Below are positions 37,907-46,899 of a stretch of 64,000 nucleotides of DNA, in pieces; the stretch's first letter is position 1; every line of letters begins with the position of its first letter. The stretch lies in NCBI RefSeq assembly GCF_016863275.1, contig NZ_BOOO01000001.1, positions 124,001 through 188,000 of the forward strand. Reading direction: 5' to 3'. The stretch is from Planotetraspora mira. Lineage in GTDB: Bacteria > Actinomycetota > Actinomycetes > Streptosporangiales > Streptosporangiaceae. The notes under the pieces were generated by a model that saw only the letters and a list, made by a program, of their open reading frames with translations, had not been told where the DNA came from and made no database searches. Made by a program: the position numbers and the translations under genes.

Positions 37907-39502
37907 GTGAACGACGGGCGTCGCATCGCGGGCAGGTATCACCTGCTCGAAGCCATCGGCCGCGGCGGCATGGGGATCGTCTGGCGTGCCCACGACGAGG
38001 TGCTCGACCGTACGGTGGTCGTCAAAGAGGTGCTCCACCGCACGGCGGACGCACAGGAGCGCGCGGCGTTCAACCAGCGGACCGTCCGCGAGGCACGGGC
38101 GGCCGGCCGTCTGTCCCACCCCGGCGTGGTCGTCGTCCATGACGTGATCGAGGAGGACGGCAGGCCCTGGATCGTCATGCAGTTCGTCCAGGGACGGTCG
38201 CTCGGCGCAGTGCTTCGCGAGTCGGGCCCGCTGCCGCCGCGACGGGTCGCCGACATCGGCCTCCAGGTGCTCGACGCCCTCCGTGCGGCACACGCCGCCG
38301 GGATCCTCCACCGTGACGTCAAACCCGAGAACGTCCTGCTCCAGCCCGACGGCAGGGTGGTCCTCACCGACTTCGGCATCGCCACCATGCCGGACGAGAC
38401 CGGGCTCACCACCACGGGCGCGGTGACGGGGACCCCGGCGTTCCTGCCGCCGGAACGGCTCAACGGGCGGTTCGCCACACCCGAGTCGGACCTGTGGTCG
38501 CTGGGCGCGACGATGTACACGGCCGTCGAGGGCAGGGCGCCGTTCGAACGCGACTCGGTCATCGCGACCATGGCGGCTGTGATCCACACGGAGCTCGATC
38601 CGCCACGGCGTGCGGGCTCCCTCACCCCCGTCATCGAAGGCCTGCTGGCCAAGGACCCCGCCCTCCGGATGACCGCCGAGACCGCCGCCGGGCTCCTGAA
38701 GGCCGCGTCGTCGGGGGCGGACGGCACGGGTTTCGGCCCGCCGTCCACCGGAGACGTCGCCGCCGAGCCTCTCCCACGCGTGACGTCGGCGCTGCCGTCC
38801 GGCCCGCATACGGTCTCGGCGCCGCCCTCTGGCCCGCACATCACCTCGGCGCCGCCGTCCGGCCCGCGCGGGCGGGGACGTGCCGGCGCACGTGTCGCAC
38901 TGGCCGCCCTGCTCTGCGTCGTGCTGGCCACCGGCGGCTGGTACGGCTATCGCCGGCTCGCGGACGGATCCGCCTCCGGCTCCGCGGCGTCTCCGGCCAC
39001 GCCCGCGAAGGTCACTCCGGCGGCCACGCCGTCCGCCGCTCACCCCGGCGCCGCCCTGCCCGCCGGCTGGACCATGCACAAGGATCCGCTGGGCTTCTCG
39101 GTCGCCCTGCCCAAGGGCTGGACCGCCTTCGACCGGCAGGCGGCGCGCGTGAGCTTCCACGACTCCAGCCGGAGCGGATACCTGCTGGTGGACTTCACGA
39201 AGTGGACGGCGGCCGATCCCGTGCCCGCGCTGACCGCCGTCGAGGCCGCATCGAGGAAGAAGGGGCTTCTTCCCGGCTACCAGCGCATCCGCCTGGCGGC
39301 CGTCCGCCAGCGCGGAGCGCCCGCCGCCGAGTGGGAGTTCACCTACACCCCGTCGTACGGCAGGGTCAGGGTCCTCGACCGGGCGTTCCGGCTGCCCGAC
39401 GGCGGATACGCCGCCCTCTACTGGCAGACGACCGACCGAACATGGACGACCACTATGTCCTATTTTAGGGTATTCTTGACCACATTCGTGCCTAATGAGT
39501 AA
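37907..39502 (+). CDS. Transmembrane Ser/Thr protein kinase with extracellular sensor domain (2 of 3)
   Basis: A 531-residue kinase. The kinase domain (10-270) has [24 protein letters not shown] and DFGIA. A linker with three SGPH-type repeats and a membrane helix (about 327-348) lead to an extracellular domain at 384-531 (PAGWTMHKDPLGFSVALPKGW, PGYQRIRLAAV, YAALYWQTT). That domain is clearly related to the one in kinase 1. The GTG at 37907 is preferred over an upstream frame because GGAAGGGG precedes it and it begins directly with GRYHLLEAIGRGG. The kinase 3 gene follows on the same strand after 88 bases. Confidence 0.93.
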   Translation: MNDGRRIAGRYHLLEAIGRGGMGIVWRAHDEVLDRTVVVKEVLHRTADAQERAAFNQRTVREARAAGRLSHPGVVVVHDVIEEDGRPWIVMQFVQGRSLGAVLRESGPLPPRRVADIGLQVLDALRAAHAAGILHRDVKPENVLLQPDGRVVLTDFGIATMPDETGLTTTGAVTGTPAFLPPERLNGRFATPESDLWSLGATMYTAVEGRAPFERDSVIATMAAVIHTELDPPRRAGSLTPVIEGLLAKDPALRMTAETAAGLLKAASSGADGTGFGPPSTGDVAAEPLPRVTSALPSGPHTVSAPPSGPHITSAPPSGPRGRGRAGARVALAALLCVVLATGGWYGYRRLADGSASGSAASPATPAKVTPAATPSAAHPGAALPAGWTMHKDPLGFSVALPKGWTAFDRQAARVSFHDSSRSGYLLVDFTKWTAADPVPALTAVEAASRKKGLLPGYQRIRLAAVRQRGAPAAEWEFTYTPSYGRVRVLDRAFRLPDGGYAALYWQTTDRTWTTTMSYFRVFLTTFVPNE

Positions 39503-39590
39503 AAGCAAAGGCGCCTGATCGCGGGGGGAATCGGCCGCAGGGCCTGGTTCCGCGGCATGAGCGTGTTCGAGAAGGGCAGCGCCACGGGCC

Positions 39591-41006
39591 ATGGCTGATG
39601 CGCAGACCTCCGATCGAGTGGTCGCCGGACGTTACCGGCTGATCGAGCCTCTCGGACGCGGCGGCATGGGGATCGTCTGGCGCGCCCTCGACGACGTGCT
39701 CCGCAGAGAGGTCGCCGTCAAGGAACTCACCGCTTCGGCGGGGCTCTCCGGCCAGGACCGGGAGACGTTCATCACACGGACCTTCCGGGAGGCGCGGGCC
39801 GCGGGACGGCTCAGCCATCCGGGCGTGGCCACGGTCTACGACGTCTTCGAAGAGGACGACCGCCTCTGGATCGTCCTGGAACTCGTCCCCTCCCGGACGC
39901 TCGGCTCCATCGTCCGCGAGGAGGGGCCGCTGCCTCCCCGGCGGGTGGCGGAGATCGGCGGCCAGGTCCTGGCCGCTCTCAGTGCCGCCCACGCGGCGGG
40001 CGTGCTCCATCGGGACGTCAAGCCCGAGAACGTGCTGATCGCCCACGACGGACGCGCGGTGCTGACCGACTTCGGGATCGCGGCGCTGGAGGACGATTCC
40101 CCGGTGACGCGCACCGGCATGCTCATCGGCACCCCGGCCTTCATGGCCCCGGAGCGGGCCAGCGGAGCCATGGCACGGCGCGCGTCGGACCTGTGGTCGC
40201 TCGGCGTGACCCTGTTCCTGGCCGCCGAGGGCCGATCGCCGTTCCAGCGTGGTCACGCGCTCGCGACGCTGGCGGCGGTCACCTACGAGGAGCCCGGGCC
40301 CATGCCGCAGGCCGGTCCTCTCGCTCCGATCATCACGGGACTGCTGGCCAAGGATCCCGCCCGGCGGATGACGGCCGAGCAAGCCGCGCCGCTGCTGCGG
40401 GCCGTGGCCGAACAGGCCGCCTCCGAGCCTCCCGTCGAGCTTCCCGCCACGCAGCCGGGCGGCCCACCCGCTCAGAGGTCGCGCACCGGCTCCCCCGTGC
40501 ATTCCCACCGGAGGACCGCGGGACGGCCGGCCGCCGCGTCCCCGTCGCCGTCCCGGCCTCGCCGGTCCCGCTACCGGCGCATTCCCTGGGTGTTCGCCGC
40601 GGTCGCCGCTTCCATGATCGCCGTCGCGGGTGTCGTGGTGGGCGGCGTCGCCTACGTGACCACACGGGATCCCGGCGCCGGATACACGCCGGTCAGCACG
40701 CCCACCGTGACCGTGTTCACCACCCGTACGGCGCAGCCCCCGCCGGGCGCGAATCAGGAGGCGGCGCAGTCGATGACGAACGCCGGCACCCGGTCAGGCG
40801 AGCCCGCCCCGCAGGCGACCCGTAAGCCGTCGACGTCCCCGGCCGGCTCCGGCTCCACGCACAAGGCGCAGCCGGAGCCCCGGATCGACGGGCCTCGCCG
40901 CGGCGAGGGCACGGGAGGCCGGGGAGGCTTCGGGAACGGTTACTGGAACAGGCACGACGACGGCGGGCAGAACCCCGGCTCTTCGCCGCCTAGCTCTCGT
41001 CGCTGA
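39591..41006 (+). CDS. Transmembrane Ser/Thr protein kinase without sensor domain (3 of 3)
   Basis: A 471-residue kinase. The kinase domain (12-275) is intact ([29 protein letters not shown]). After a basic stretch (RPRRSRYRR) comes a membrane helix at about 330-356 ([20 protein letters not shown]). The 115-residue outer tail is Pro/Gly/Ser-rich and ends in a Gly-rich segment, without the globular domain of its two relatives. The last 17 bases overlap the convergent rluD-like gene. Its targets are unknown; its position after kinase 2 suggests co-expression. Confidence 0.92.
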   Translation: MADAQTSDRVVAGRYRLIEPLGRGGMGIVWRALDDVLRREVAVKELTASAGLSGQDRETFITRTFREARAAGRLSHPGVATVYDVFEEDDRLWIVLELVPSRTLGSIVREEGPLPPRRVAEIGGQVLAALSAAHAAGVLHRDVKPENVLIAHDGRAVLTDFGIAALEDDSPVTRTGMLIGTPAFMAPERASGAMARRASDLWSLGVTLFLAAEGRSPFQRGHALATLAAVTYEEPGPMPQAGPLAPIITGLLAKDPARRMTAEQAAPLLRAVAEQAASEPPVELPATQPGGPPAQRSRTGSPVHSHRRTAGRPAAASPSPSRPRRSRYRRIPWVFAAVAASMIAVAGVVVGGVAYVTTRDPGAGYTPVSTPTVTVFTTRTAQPPPGANQEAAQSMTNAGTRSGEPAPQATRKPSTSPAGSGSTHKAQPEPRIDGPRRGEGTGGRGGFGNGYWNRHDDGGQNPGSSPPSSRR

Positions 41007-41919
41007 CGACGCGCAGCGCCCGCGCCAGATCCTCCGGATATTCGGTGGTGAACGAGACCCACTCGCCCGTGGCCGGATGCTCGAAGGCCAGGGAGACGGC
41101 GTGCAGCCACTGCCGGGACAGCCCCAGCCGGGCCGACAGCGTGGGGTCCGCGCCGTACATGAGATCGCCGACGCAGGGGTGCCTGAGCGCCGACATGTGG
41201 ACCCGGATCTGGTGGGTCCTGCCTGTCTCCAGCTTGATGTCGAGCAGCGACGCCGACCGGAAGGCCTCGACGGTGTCGTAGTGGGTGATCGAGTCCTTGC
41301 CCCCCGCCACGACGGCGAAGCGGCCGTCGCCGGACGGGTGCCGGTCGATCGGAGCGTCCACGGTCCCCCGGAGCGGGTCCATGTGGCCCTGCACCAGCGC
41401 GTGGTAGCGCTTGTCGACCGTCCGCTCCTTGAAGGCCCGCTTGAGGTGGGTGTAGGCCGCCTCGCTCTTGGCCACCACCATCGCCCCCGTGGTGTTGGCG
41501 TCGAGCCGGTGGACGATGCCCTGGCGTTCGGCCGCCCCGCTGGTGGAGACGCGGTGGCCGGTGCCCAGCAGGCCACCGATCACGGTCGGCCCGGTCCAGC
41601 CGACGGTCGGGTGCGCGGCCACGCCGATCGGCTTGTTCACCACGACGATGTCGTCGTCCTCATAGATGATCGCCATGCCGGGCACCGGTTCCGCGACCGG
41701 CATCGGCGTGGAGGGGGGCGGCGGGACGGTCACGTCCAGCCAGGCCCCGGCGTGCACCCGGTCGGACTTCGCCGGGACGGAGCCGTCGACCAGCACCTCG
41801 CCCGAGGCGATCAGCTCGGCGGCGCGGGTGCGGGAGAAGCCGAACAGCCGGGCCAGGGCCGCGTCGAGACGCTCGCCCTCCAGGCCGTCGGGGACGGGGA
41901 GACTGCGCTGGTCACCCAT
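40990..41919 (-). CDS. rluD: RluD-family ribosomal large-subunit pseudouridine synthase
   Basis: A 309-residue enzyme that isomerises uridines in 23S rRNA. An N-terminal S4 RNA-binding domain (residues 12-70, [20 protein letters not shown]) precedes the catalytic domain with Asp140 in [12 protein letters not shown], and [22 protein letters not shown] toward the end. Its start overlaps the lspA stop by eight bases, so it is the last gene of a dksA-lspA-rluD unit. The exact target uridines are not shown by the sequence. Confidence 0.93.
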   Translation of the reverse strand: MGDQRSLPVPDGLEGERLDAALARLFGFSRTRAAELIASGEVLVDGSVPAKSDRVHAGAWLDVTVPPPPSTPMPVAEPVPGMAIIYEDDDIVVVNKPIGVAAHPTVGWTGPTVIGGLLGTGHRVSTSGAAERQGIVHRLDANTTGAMVVAKSEAAYTHLKRAFKERTVDKRYHALVQGHMDPLRGTVDAPIDRHPSGDGRFAVVAGGKDSITHYDTVEAFRSASLLDIKLETGRTHQIRVHMSALRHPCVGDLMYGADPTLSARLGLSRQWLHAVSLAFEHPATGEWVSFTTEYPEDLARALRVVSDES

Positions 41920-42484
41920 CGGCGGTCTCCCCCGTCTGGCGCGACCCGTCGATCTGGTAGCCGCGCCACGCCAGGAAGACCGCGAGGATGCCGCCGCAGA
42001 CGATGGCGGAGTCGGCGAGGTTGAACACGGGGAACCTCGTGACCGGGAACGCCTGGAGGAAGTCCACCACGTGCCCCTGCAGGGGGGCGGGTGACCGGAA
42101 GATCCGGTCCGTCAGGTTGCCCACCGCGCCGCCCAGCAGCAGGCCCAGCGTGATCGCCCAGGGAAGGCTTCTGAGCTGCCGGGCCGTCCGCAGGATGGCG
42201 ACGACCACTCCGAGCGCGATCACGGTGAAGATGATCGTCATCCCGGTGCCGATGCTGAACGCGGCACCGGGATTGCGGATCACGTTCAGCACCAGCACGC
42301 CGGGAATGACGGTCGTGGGCGCCTTGTGCTCGAGGAACTCGACCACGAGCAGCTTGCTCACCACGTCGAGCGCGTACACGACCGCCGCGACGACGCCCAG
42401 GAGGGCGATCCTCCGCCCGCCGACGGACCGTGTTCCGGCTTCACCGCTCAGCGGCGCTCCTCCCGCGTCTTGCACGCTACGCAC
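41912..42484 (-). CDS. lspA: Lipoprotein signal peptidase LspA
   Basis: The type II signal peptidase that removes the signal peptide from diacylated prolipoproteins. Four membrane helices are seen, with the two catalytic Asp motifs [12 protein letters not shown] and [21 protein letters not shown], the third conserved block, is also present. The start is uncertain: GTG at 42484 (GAGGG upstream) gives 190 residues with a 37-base overlap of the dksA-like gene; GTG at 42475 gives three fewer, and an ATG at 42547 would overlap by 100 bases. Confidence 0.93.
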   Translation of the reverse strand: MRSVQDAGGAPLSGEAGTRSVGGRRIALLGVVAAVVYALDVVSKLLVVEFLEHKAPTTVIPGVLVLNVIRNPGAAFSIGTGMTIIFTVIALGVVVAILRTARQLRSLPWAITLGLLLGGAVGNLTDRIFRSPAPLQGHVVDFLQAFPVTRFPVFNLADSAIVCGGILAVFLAWRGYQIDGSRQTGETADG

Positions 42485-42843
42485 AGCGTCGCCCTCGGGA
42501 ACGCTCGCAGACGTTCCTTCCCGATCGGCTTGTGGCACGATTCGCACTCTCCGTAAGTCCCTGCGTCGACGCGGGCGATCGCCCGCTCGTTCTGCGCGAG
42601 CAGGTCGCGCGCATTCAGGGTAAGGGCGATCTCACGCTCACGCTCATAGGTCTTGGCCCCGGCGTCAGCCGGATCGTCCCCCGCGCCCTCGCTGGCATCC
42701 CCCTGCGCGAGTTCCGCCTCGGCACGCGTGATGTCGGCGGTGAGCTCCTCGATCTCATGCAGCAGCCGGGTGCGGACCTCGGCGAGCTCCTCGCCGGACC
42801 AGGTGTCTTCGCTGGTAGCGGTTCTGGCCGCGCGCGTGGCCAT
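42448..42843 (-). CDS. DksA/TraR-type C4 zinc-finger protein
   Basis: A 131-residue regulator-like protein with an N-terminal coiled coil (residues 15-95, EELAEVRTRLLHEIEELTADI) and a four-cysteine zinc finger (Cys100, Cys103, Cys121, Cys124 in GECESCHKPIG and LCVACK). It resembles DksA-like proteins that reach into the RNA polymerase secondary channel; the coiled-coil-tip DxxDxA motif of true DksA is not evident. GGGAGG lies four bases before the ATG at 42843. TATGTT (42879-42874, minus strand) is a possible -10 box. Confidence 0.85.
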   Translation of the reverse strand: MATRAARTATSEDTWSGEELAEVRTRLLHEIEELTADITRAEAELAQGDASEGAGDDPADAGAKTYEREREIALTLNARDLLAQNERAIARVDAGTYGECESCHKPIGKERLRAFPRATLCVACKTREERR

Positions 42844-43235
42844 GAGGCCTCCCATTAGTCAGGAACGATGATCAACATATGAGCAGTCCGGGCAGCATAG
42901 GTCTCTGATAACGGCCCGGCAAACGACTCGCCGACGGTTTTACCCCGCCCTGAGCCGGGCGGCACATTCGGCCGGTTCCTCCTCGTCCCCCTGGATGTCG
43001 ACCACTTCTGTCGCGGCTCGTGATGCCCGAGACAAGACGCACGGCGCCCCGCCGTACGGCGGAAACGGAGACGACGGCCCACAGGGCCGCCTTCCGTCAC
43101 CCCTCCGTCGACCGCCGGGGCACACACCGTGACAACATCGCCACCCCTCCGTATGTTCCGCCCGCGGCCGTCCGGGTCTCGCCGCGCCGTATATCGGGAA
43201 GCCCTTGCGCTCCGTCTGCGTTATCGTCTAAGTCT
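42844..43235. other. Non-coding region between dksA-like and the ileS leader
   Basis: About 390 bases without a credible gene. It holds the dksA-like promoter (TATGTT near 42874 on the minus strand) and, at its right end, a weak ileS promoter: TTGCGC (43205-43210), 17 bases, TCTAAG (43228-43233). The rest is GC-rich with long open frames on both strands but no ribosome sites or recognisable proteins. I see nothing else in it. Confidence 0.5.
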
Positions 43236-43239
43236 GCAA

Positions 43240-43496
43240 GGCGTCGATGGGGACGAGTACCTCCGCATCCACTCGCACGAGCGACCCGGGGACGGTGTGA
43301 GCCCGGGGCGGGTCGCGGGGGGAAGATCACCCCGGAGCCGCCGGAAGAAAGGCCTTCCCGGCCGAGTAGACCCGGCAGCGGGCACGAAAAGAAGAGGGCG
43401 TCCCTCAGCGGGCGTCAAGAAGGGTGGTACCGCGGAGCCGCTCCGGCTTCGTCCCTTCACGCCGATCCCAGCGATGCGTGGAGGTTCCGCCCTACG
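43240..43496 (+). promoter_or_regulatory. T-box riboswitch (translational type) controlling ileS
   Basis: The T-box signature AGGGTGGTACCGCG lies at 43421-43434. AAGGG (43420-43424) can pair with CCCTT (43453-43457) to close the tRNA-acceptor-binding bulge. A short stem I is formed by CGAGT (43254-43258) and ACTCG (43271-43275), and its loop carries ATC, an isoleucine codon, at 43267-43269. The Shine-Dalgarno segment GCGTGGAGG (43476-43484) can pair with CCTTCACGC (43454-43462), which excludes the CCCTT pairing. Uncharged tRNA-Ile should therefore free the ribosome site, as in the actinobacterial ileS T-boxes with ultrashort stem I. Confidence 0.92.
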
Positions 43497-46400
43497 ATGT
43501 CCGCCAATTACTTCCGCTCCCTTCCCGGGCAGGTCGACCTGCCCGCCCTCGAACACGAGGTCCTTGAACGCTGGCGGGACGGGAAGATCTTCGAGCGGTC
43601 CCTGGAGCAGAACGCGGACGGCCCTTCCTGGATCTTCTACGAGGGCCCTCCCACGGCGAACGGCATGCCGGGCGTCCACCACGTCGAGGCCCGCGTGTTC
43701 AAGGACGTCTTCCCCCGGTACAAGTCCATGCGCGGGTATCACGTTCCCCGCAAGGCCGGCTGGGATTGCCACGGCCTGCCCGTCGAGGTCGCCGTCGAGA
43801 AGGAACTCGGTCTCTCCGGTAAGCCCCAGATCGAGGAGTACGGCATCGCGGCGTTCAACGACCGCTGCCGTGAGTCGGTGCTCCGGCACGTCGACGCCTT
43901 CGAGGAGATGACCGAGCGGATGGGCTACTGGGTCGACATGTCCCAGGCCTACCGCACGATGGACCCGCAGTACGTCGAGGCCGTCTGGTGGTCGCTCAAG
44001 ACCATCTGGGACAAGGACCTGCTGTTCCGCGACTTCCGGATCACGCCCTACTGCCCGCGTTGCGGCACCGGGCTGTCCGATCACGAGCTGGGCCAGCCGG
44101 GCGGATACGAGACCGTCTCCAGTCCGTCGGTCTACGTGCGGATGCCCGTCACCTCCGGCCCCCTGGCCGACCTCGGCGCCTCGCTGCTGATCTGGACCAC
44201 CACCCCGTGGACCCTGGTGTCCAACACGGCGGTGGCCGTCCACCCGGACGTCACCTACGTCGCGGCCCGCCGCGGCGACGAGGTGCTGGTCATCGCCGAG
44301 CCGCTGATGACCAAGGTCCTCGGTGAGGACGTCGAGGTGCTCGCCAGGTTCACGGGGACCGAGTTGGAGCACACCCCCTACTCCCGCCCCTTCGAACTGG
44401 TCGAGATCCCCGGCGCGCACTACGTGGTGCTGGGCGACTACGTCACCGTCGAGGACGGTACCGGCCTGGTCCACCAGGCGCCCGCGTTCGGCGCGGACGA
44501 CATGACCGTCTGCAAGCGGTACGGCATGCCGGTGGTCAACCCCATCGGACCCGACGGCCGGTTCCTGCCCGACGTGCCGTTCGTCGGCGGCACCTTCTTC
44601 AAGGACGCCGACGAGCCGCTCACCGAGGACCTGCGCAGCCGCGGCCTGCTGTTCTGGGGCGACCACTTCGAGCACAGCTACCCGCACTGCTGGCGCTGCC
44701 ACACGCCGCTGCTCTACTACGCGCTCCCGTCGTGGTACATCCGGACCACCAAGATCAAGGACCGTCTGCTCGCCGAGAACGAGGGGACCAACTGGTTCCC
44801 CGAGACGATCAAGAACGGCCGCTACGGCGAGTGGCTCCGCAACAACGTCGACTGGGCCTTGTCCCGCTCGCGGTACTGGGGCACGCCGCTGCCGCTGTGG
44901 GTCTGCTCCGAGGACGACTCCCACGTCACCTGCGTCGGCTCGCTCAAGGAACTCGGCGAGTACGCGGGCCGTGAGCTGTCAGGGCTCGACCCGCACCGGC
45001 CGTACGTCGACGACGTGACCTTCCCCTGCCGGCACGGCGAGGGAGACGCGGTCTGCGGCGCCGAGGCCCGGCGCGTTCCCGACGTCATCGACGTCTGGTA
45101 CGACTCGGGTGCCATGCCGTTCGCCCAGTGGGGCGCTCCGCACGTCAACAAGGACGTCTTCGAGGCGTCCTACCCCGGCCAGTTCATCGCCGAGGCCATC
45201 GACCAGACCCGTGGGTGGTTCTACTCGATGATGACGGTCGGGACCCTGGTCTTCGACCGCTCGTCGTATGAGAACGTCCTGTGCCTCGGCCTGATCCTCG
45301 CCGAGGACGGGCGCAAGATGAGCAAGCACCTGGGCAACGTGCTGCAGCCGATGCCGCTGATGGACGAGCACGGGGCCGACTCCCTCCGCTGGTACATGGC
45401 GACCTCGGGTTCCCCGTGGGCTCCCCGCCGGATCAGCCATGCCGCGCTGGAGGAGATCGTCCGGAAGGTCCTGCTCACCTACTGGAACACCGCGTCGTTC
45501 TTCACGCTCTACGCCAACGCCGAGTCGTGGTCGCCGGCCCGGCTGGCCTCCGCCCCGCCGCACGCCGAGCGTCCGCTGATCGACCGGTGGGCCCTCGCCG
45601 AGCTTCACCGGACGGTCGCCGACGTCACCTCCTCCCTTGAGGAGTTCGACACCGCCCGGGCCGGACGCCGCCTGACGGACTTCCTGGACGACCTGTCGAA
45701 CTGGTACGTCCGCCGCTCGCGCCGCCGGTTCTGGTCCGGCGAGGAGTCGGCGTTCGCCACGCTCTACGAGTGCCTGGAGACCGTGAGCCGGCTGATGGCG
45801 CCGCTCGTCCCGTTCCTGACCGACTACCTGTGGGACGTGCTCCGCGGCCCCGACGCCCCGCCGTCGGTCCACCTCACCACCTGGCCCGAGGTGGACGCCT
45901 CGCTGCTCGACCCGGCGTTGTCCGAGCGCATGGCGCTCGTCCGTCGCCTCGTCGAGCTGGGCCGCTCGGCCCGCGTCTCGTCGTCGGTCAAGACCCGCCA
46001 GCCGCTCGGCCGGGCGCTGATCGGCGCACCCGGGTGGGCGACGCTCCCCGGTGAGCTGCGCGAGCTGATCGCCGACGAGCTGAACGTGCAGAGCCTGGAG
46101 GACATGTCCGGGTTCTCGGCCGACCTGGTGACCTTCACCGTGAAGCCGAACTTCCGTGCCCTCGGGAAGCGGTTCGGGTCGCAGACCAAGCTGGTCGCCG
46201 CCGCCATCGGCGCCGCCGACCCGGCCGCGCTGGCTCAGGCCGTCCGATCCGGGACGGCCGCCGCCGTCGAGGCGGGAGTGCTGGGAACGGTCGAGCTCGG
46301 GCCGGACGACGTGATCATCACGGAGCAGCCCAAGACGGGATGGGCCGTGGAGACCGGCGCGGTCGACACCGGAACGGGTGAGACCGTGGCCCTGGACCTC

Positions 46401-46673
46401 GCGATCACCGACGAACTGCGCAGGGCGGGCCTGGTCCGCGAGGTCATCCGGCTGGTTCAGGAGGCACGCAAGGCGACCGGGCTGTCCATCACCGACCGGA
46501 TCGACCTGTGGTGGTCGGCCGACGGCGATCTGGCGACGGCACTGCGCGAGGGCGGCGGGACCGTGGCCGAGGAGGTGCTTGCGACGAACCTCACCGAAGG
46601 CGGCTCCGCTGAGGACCTGCCCCGGCACGAGGACGCCGATCTCGGCCTGGCCTTCCAGCTCCGCAAGGCGTGA
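43497..46673 (+). CDS. ileS: Isoleucyl-tRNA synthetase, eukaryote-like (type 2) form
   Basis: A 1058-residue class I synthetase that charges tRNA-Ile. The HIGH-type region near residue 50 (GPPTANGMPGVHH) and KMSKH at about 607 are seen, with the editing CP1 domain between them (LLIWTTTPWTLVSNTAVAVHP). The tRNA-binding C-terminal region follows (WYVRRSRRRFW, then SVKTRQPLGRALI). The sequence pattern is that of the long IleS2-type enzymes, which are generally less sensitive to mupirocin than bacterial type 1. The start is ATG, 13 bases after GGAGG; its translation is under T-box control. A hairpin terminator follows the stop. Confidence 0.96.
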   Translation: MSANYFRSLPGQVDLPALEHEVLERWRDGKIFERSLEQNADGPSWIFYEGPPTANGMPGVHHVEARVFKDVFPRYKSMRGYHVPRKAGWDCHGLPVEVAVEKELGLSGKPQIEEYGIAAFNDRCRESVLRHVDAFEEMTERMGYWVDMSQAYRTMDPQYVEAVWWSLKTIWDKDLLFRDFRITPYCPRCGTGLSDHELGQPGGYETVSSPSVYVRMPVTSGPLADLGASLLIWTTTPWTLVSNTAVAVHPDVTYVAARRGDEVLVIAEPLMTKVLGEDVEVLARFTGTELEHTPYSRPFELVEIPGAHYVVLGDYVTVEDGTGLVHQAPAFGADDMTVCKRYGMPVVNPIGPDGRFLPDVPFVGGTFFKDADEPLTEDLRSRGLLFWGDHFEHSYPHCWRCHTPLLYYALPSWYIRTTKIKDRLLAENEGTNWFPETIKNGRYGEWLRNNVDWALSRSRYWGTPLPLWVCSEDDSHVTCVGSLKELGEYAGRELSGLDPHRPYVDDVTFPCRHGEGDAVCGAEARRVPDVIDVWYDSGAMPFAQWGAPHVNKDVFEASYPGQFIAEAIDQTRGWFYSMMTVGTLVFDRSSYENVLCLGLILAEDGRKMSKHLGNVLQPMPLMDEHGADSLRWYMATSGSPWAPRRISHAALEEIVRKVLLTYWNTASFFTLYANAESWSPARLASAPPHAERPLIDRWALAELHRTVADVTSSLEEFDTARAGRRLTDFLDDLSNWYVRRSRRRFWSGEESAFATLYECLETVSRLMAPLVPFLTDYLWDVLRGPDAPPSVHLTTWPEVDASLLDPALSERMALVRRLVELGRSARVSSSVKTRQPLGRALIGAPGWATLPGELRELIADELNVQSLEDMSGFSADLVTFTVKPNFRALGKRFGSQTKLVAAAIGAADPAALAQAVRSGTAAAVEAGVLGTVELGPDDVIITEQPKTGWAVETGAVDTGTGETVALDLAITDELRRAGLVREVIRLVQEARKATGLSITDRIDLWWSADGDLATALREGGGTVAEEVLATNLTEGGSAEDLPRHEDADLGLAFQLRKA

Positions 46674-46700
46674 TCCACATCTGATCCACGCCTGACCACC

Positions 46701-46750
46701 GAGCCCTCGGGCGGCGCGCCTGCCGCGTCCGCCCGGGGGCTCTGCCGTTT
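46701..46750 (+). terminator. Terminator of ileS
   Basis: GAGCCC-T-CGGGCGG pairs with CCGCCCG-GG-GGGCTC (46701-46742), followed by TGCCGTTTCAA. It also lies downstream of the convergent gene ending at 46900. Confidence 0.7.
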
Positions 46751-46899
46751 CAACCCCCCGAGCCCACCCCGCGGGCAGGCGCCGTGCCGTTCACCTCAGT
46801 GGAGAAGGGCCTCTCGCTGGAGAAGGGCCCGGCCTCGCGGTCGCCTCAAGCGTTCGCGTACGGATACTCGCGCCGGCGAAACGCGGAGGGGCGCAGGGG

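Noticed and set aside
46796-46899. A short plus-strand coding region with a repeated GGAGAAGGGCC after the ileS terminator
   Set aside because: No start with a ribosome site, no similarity, and it is the 3' region of two converging genes.
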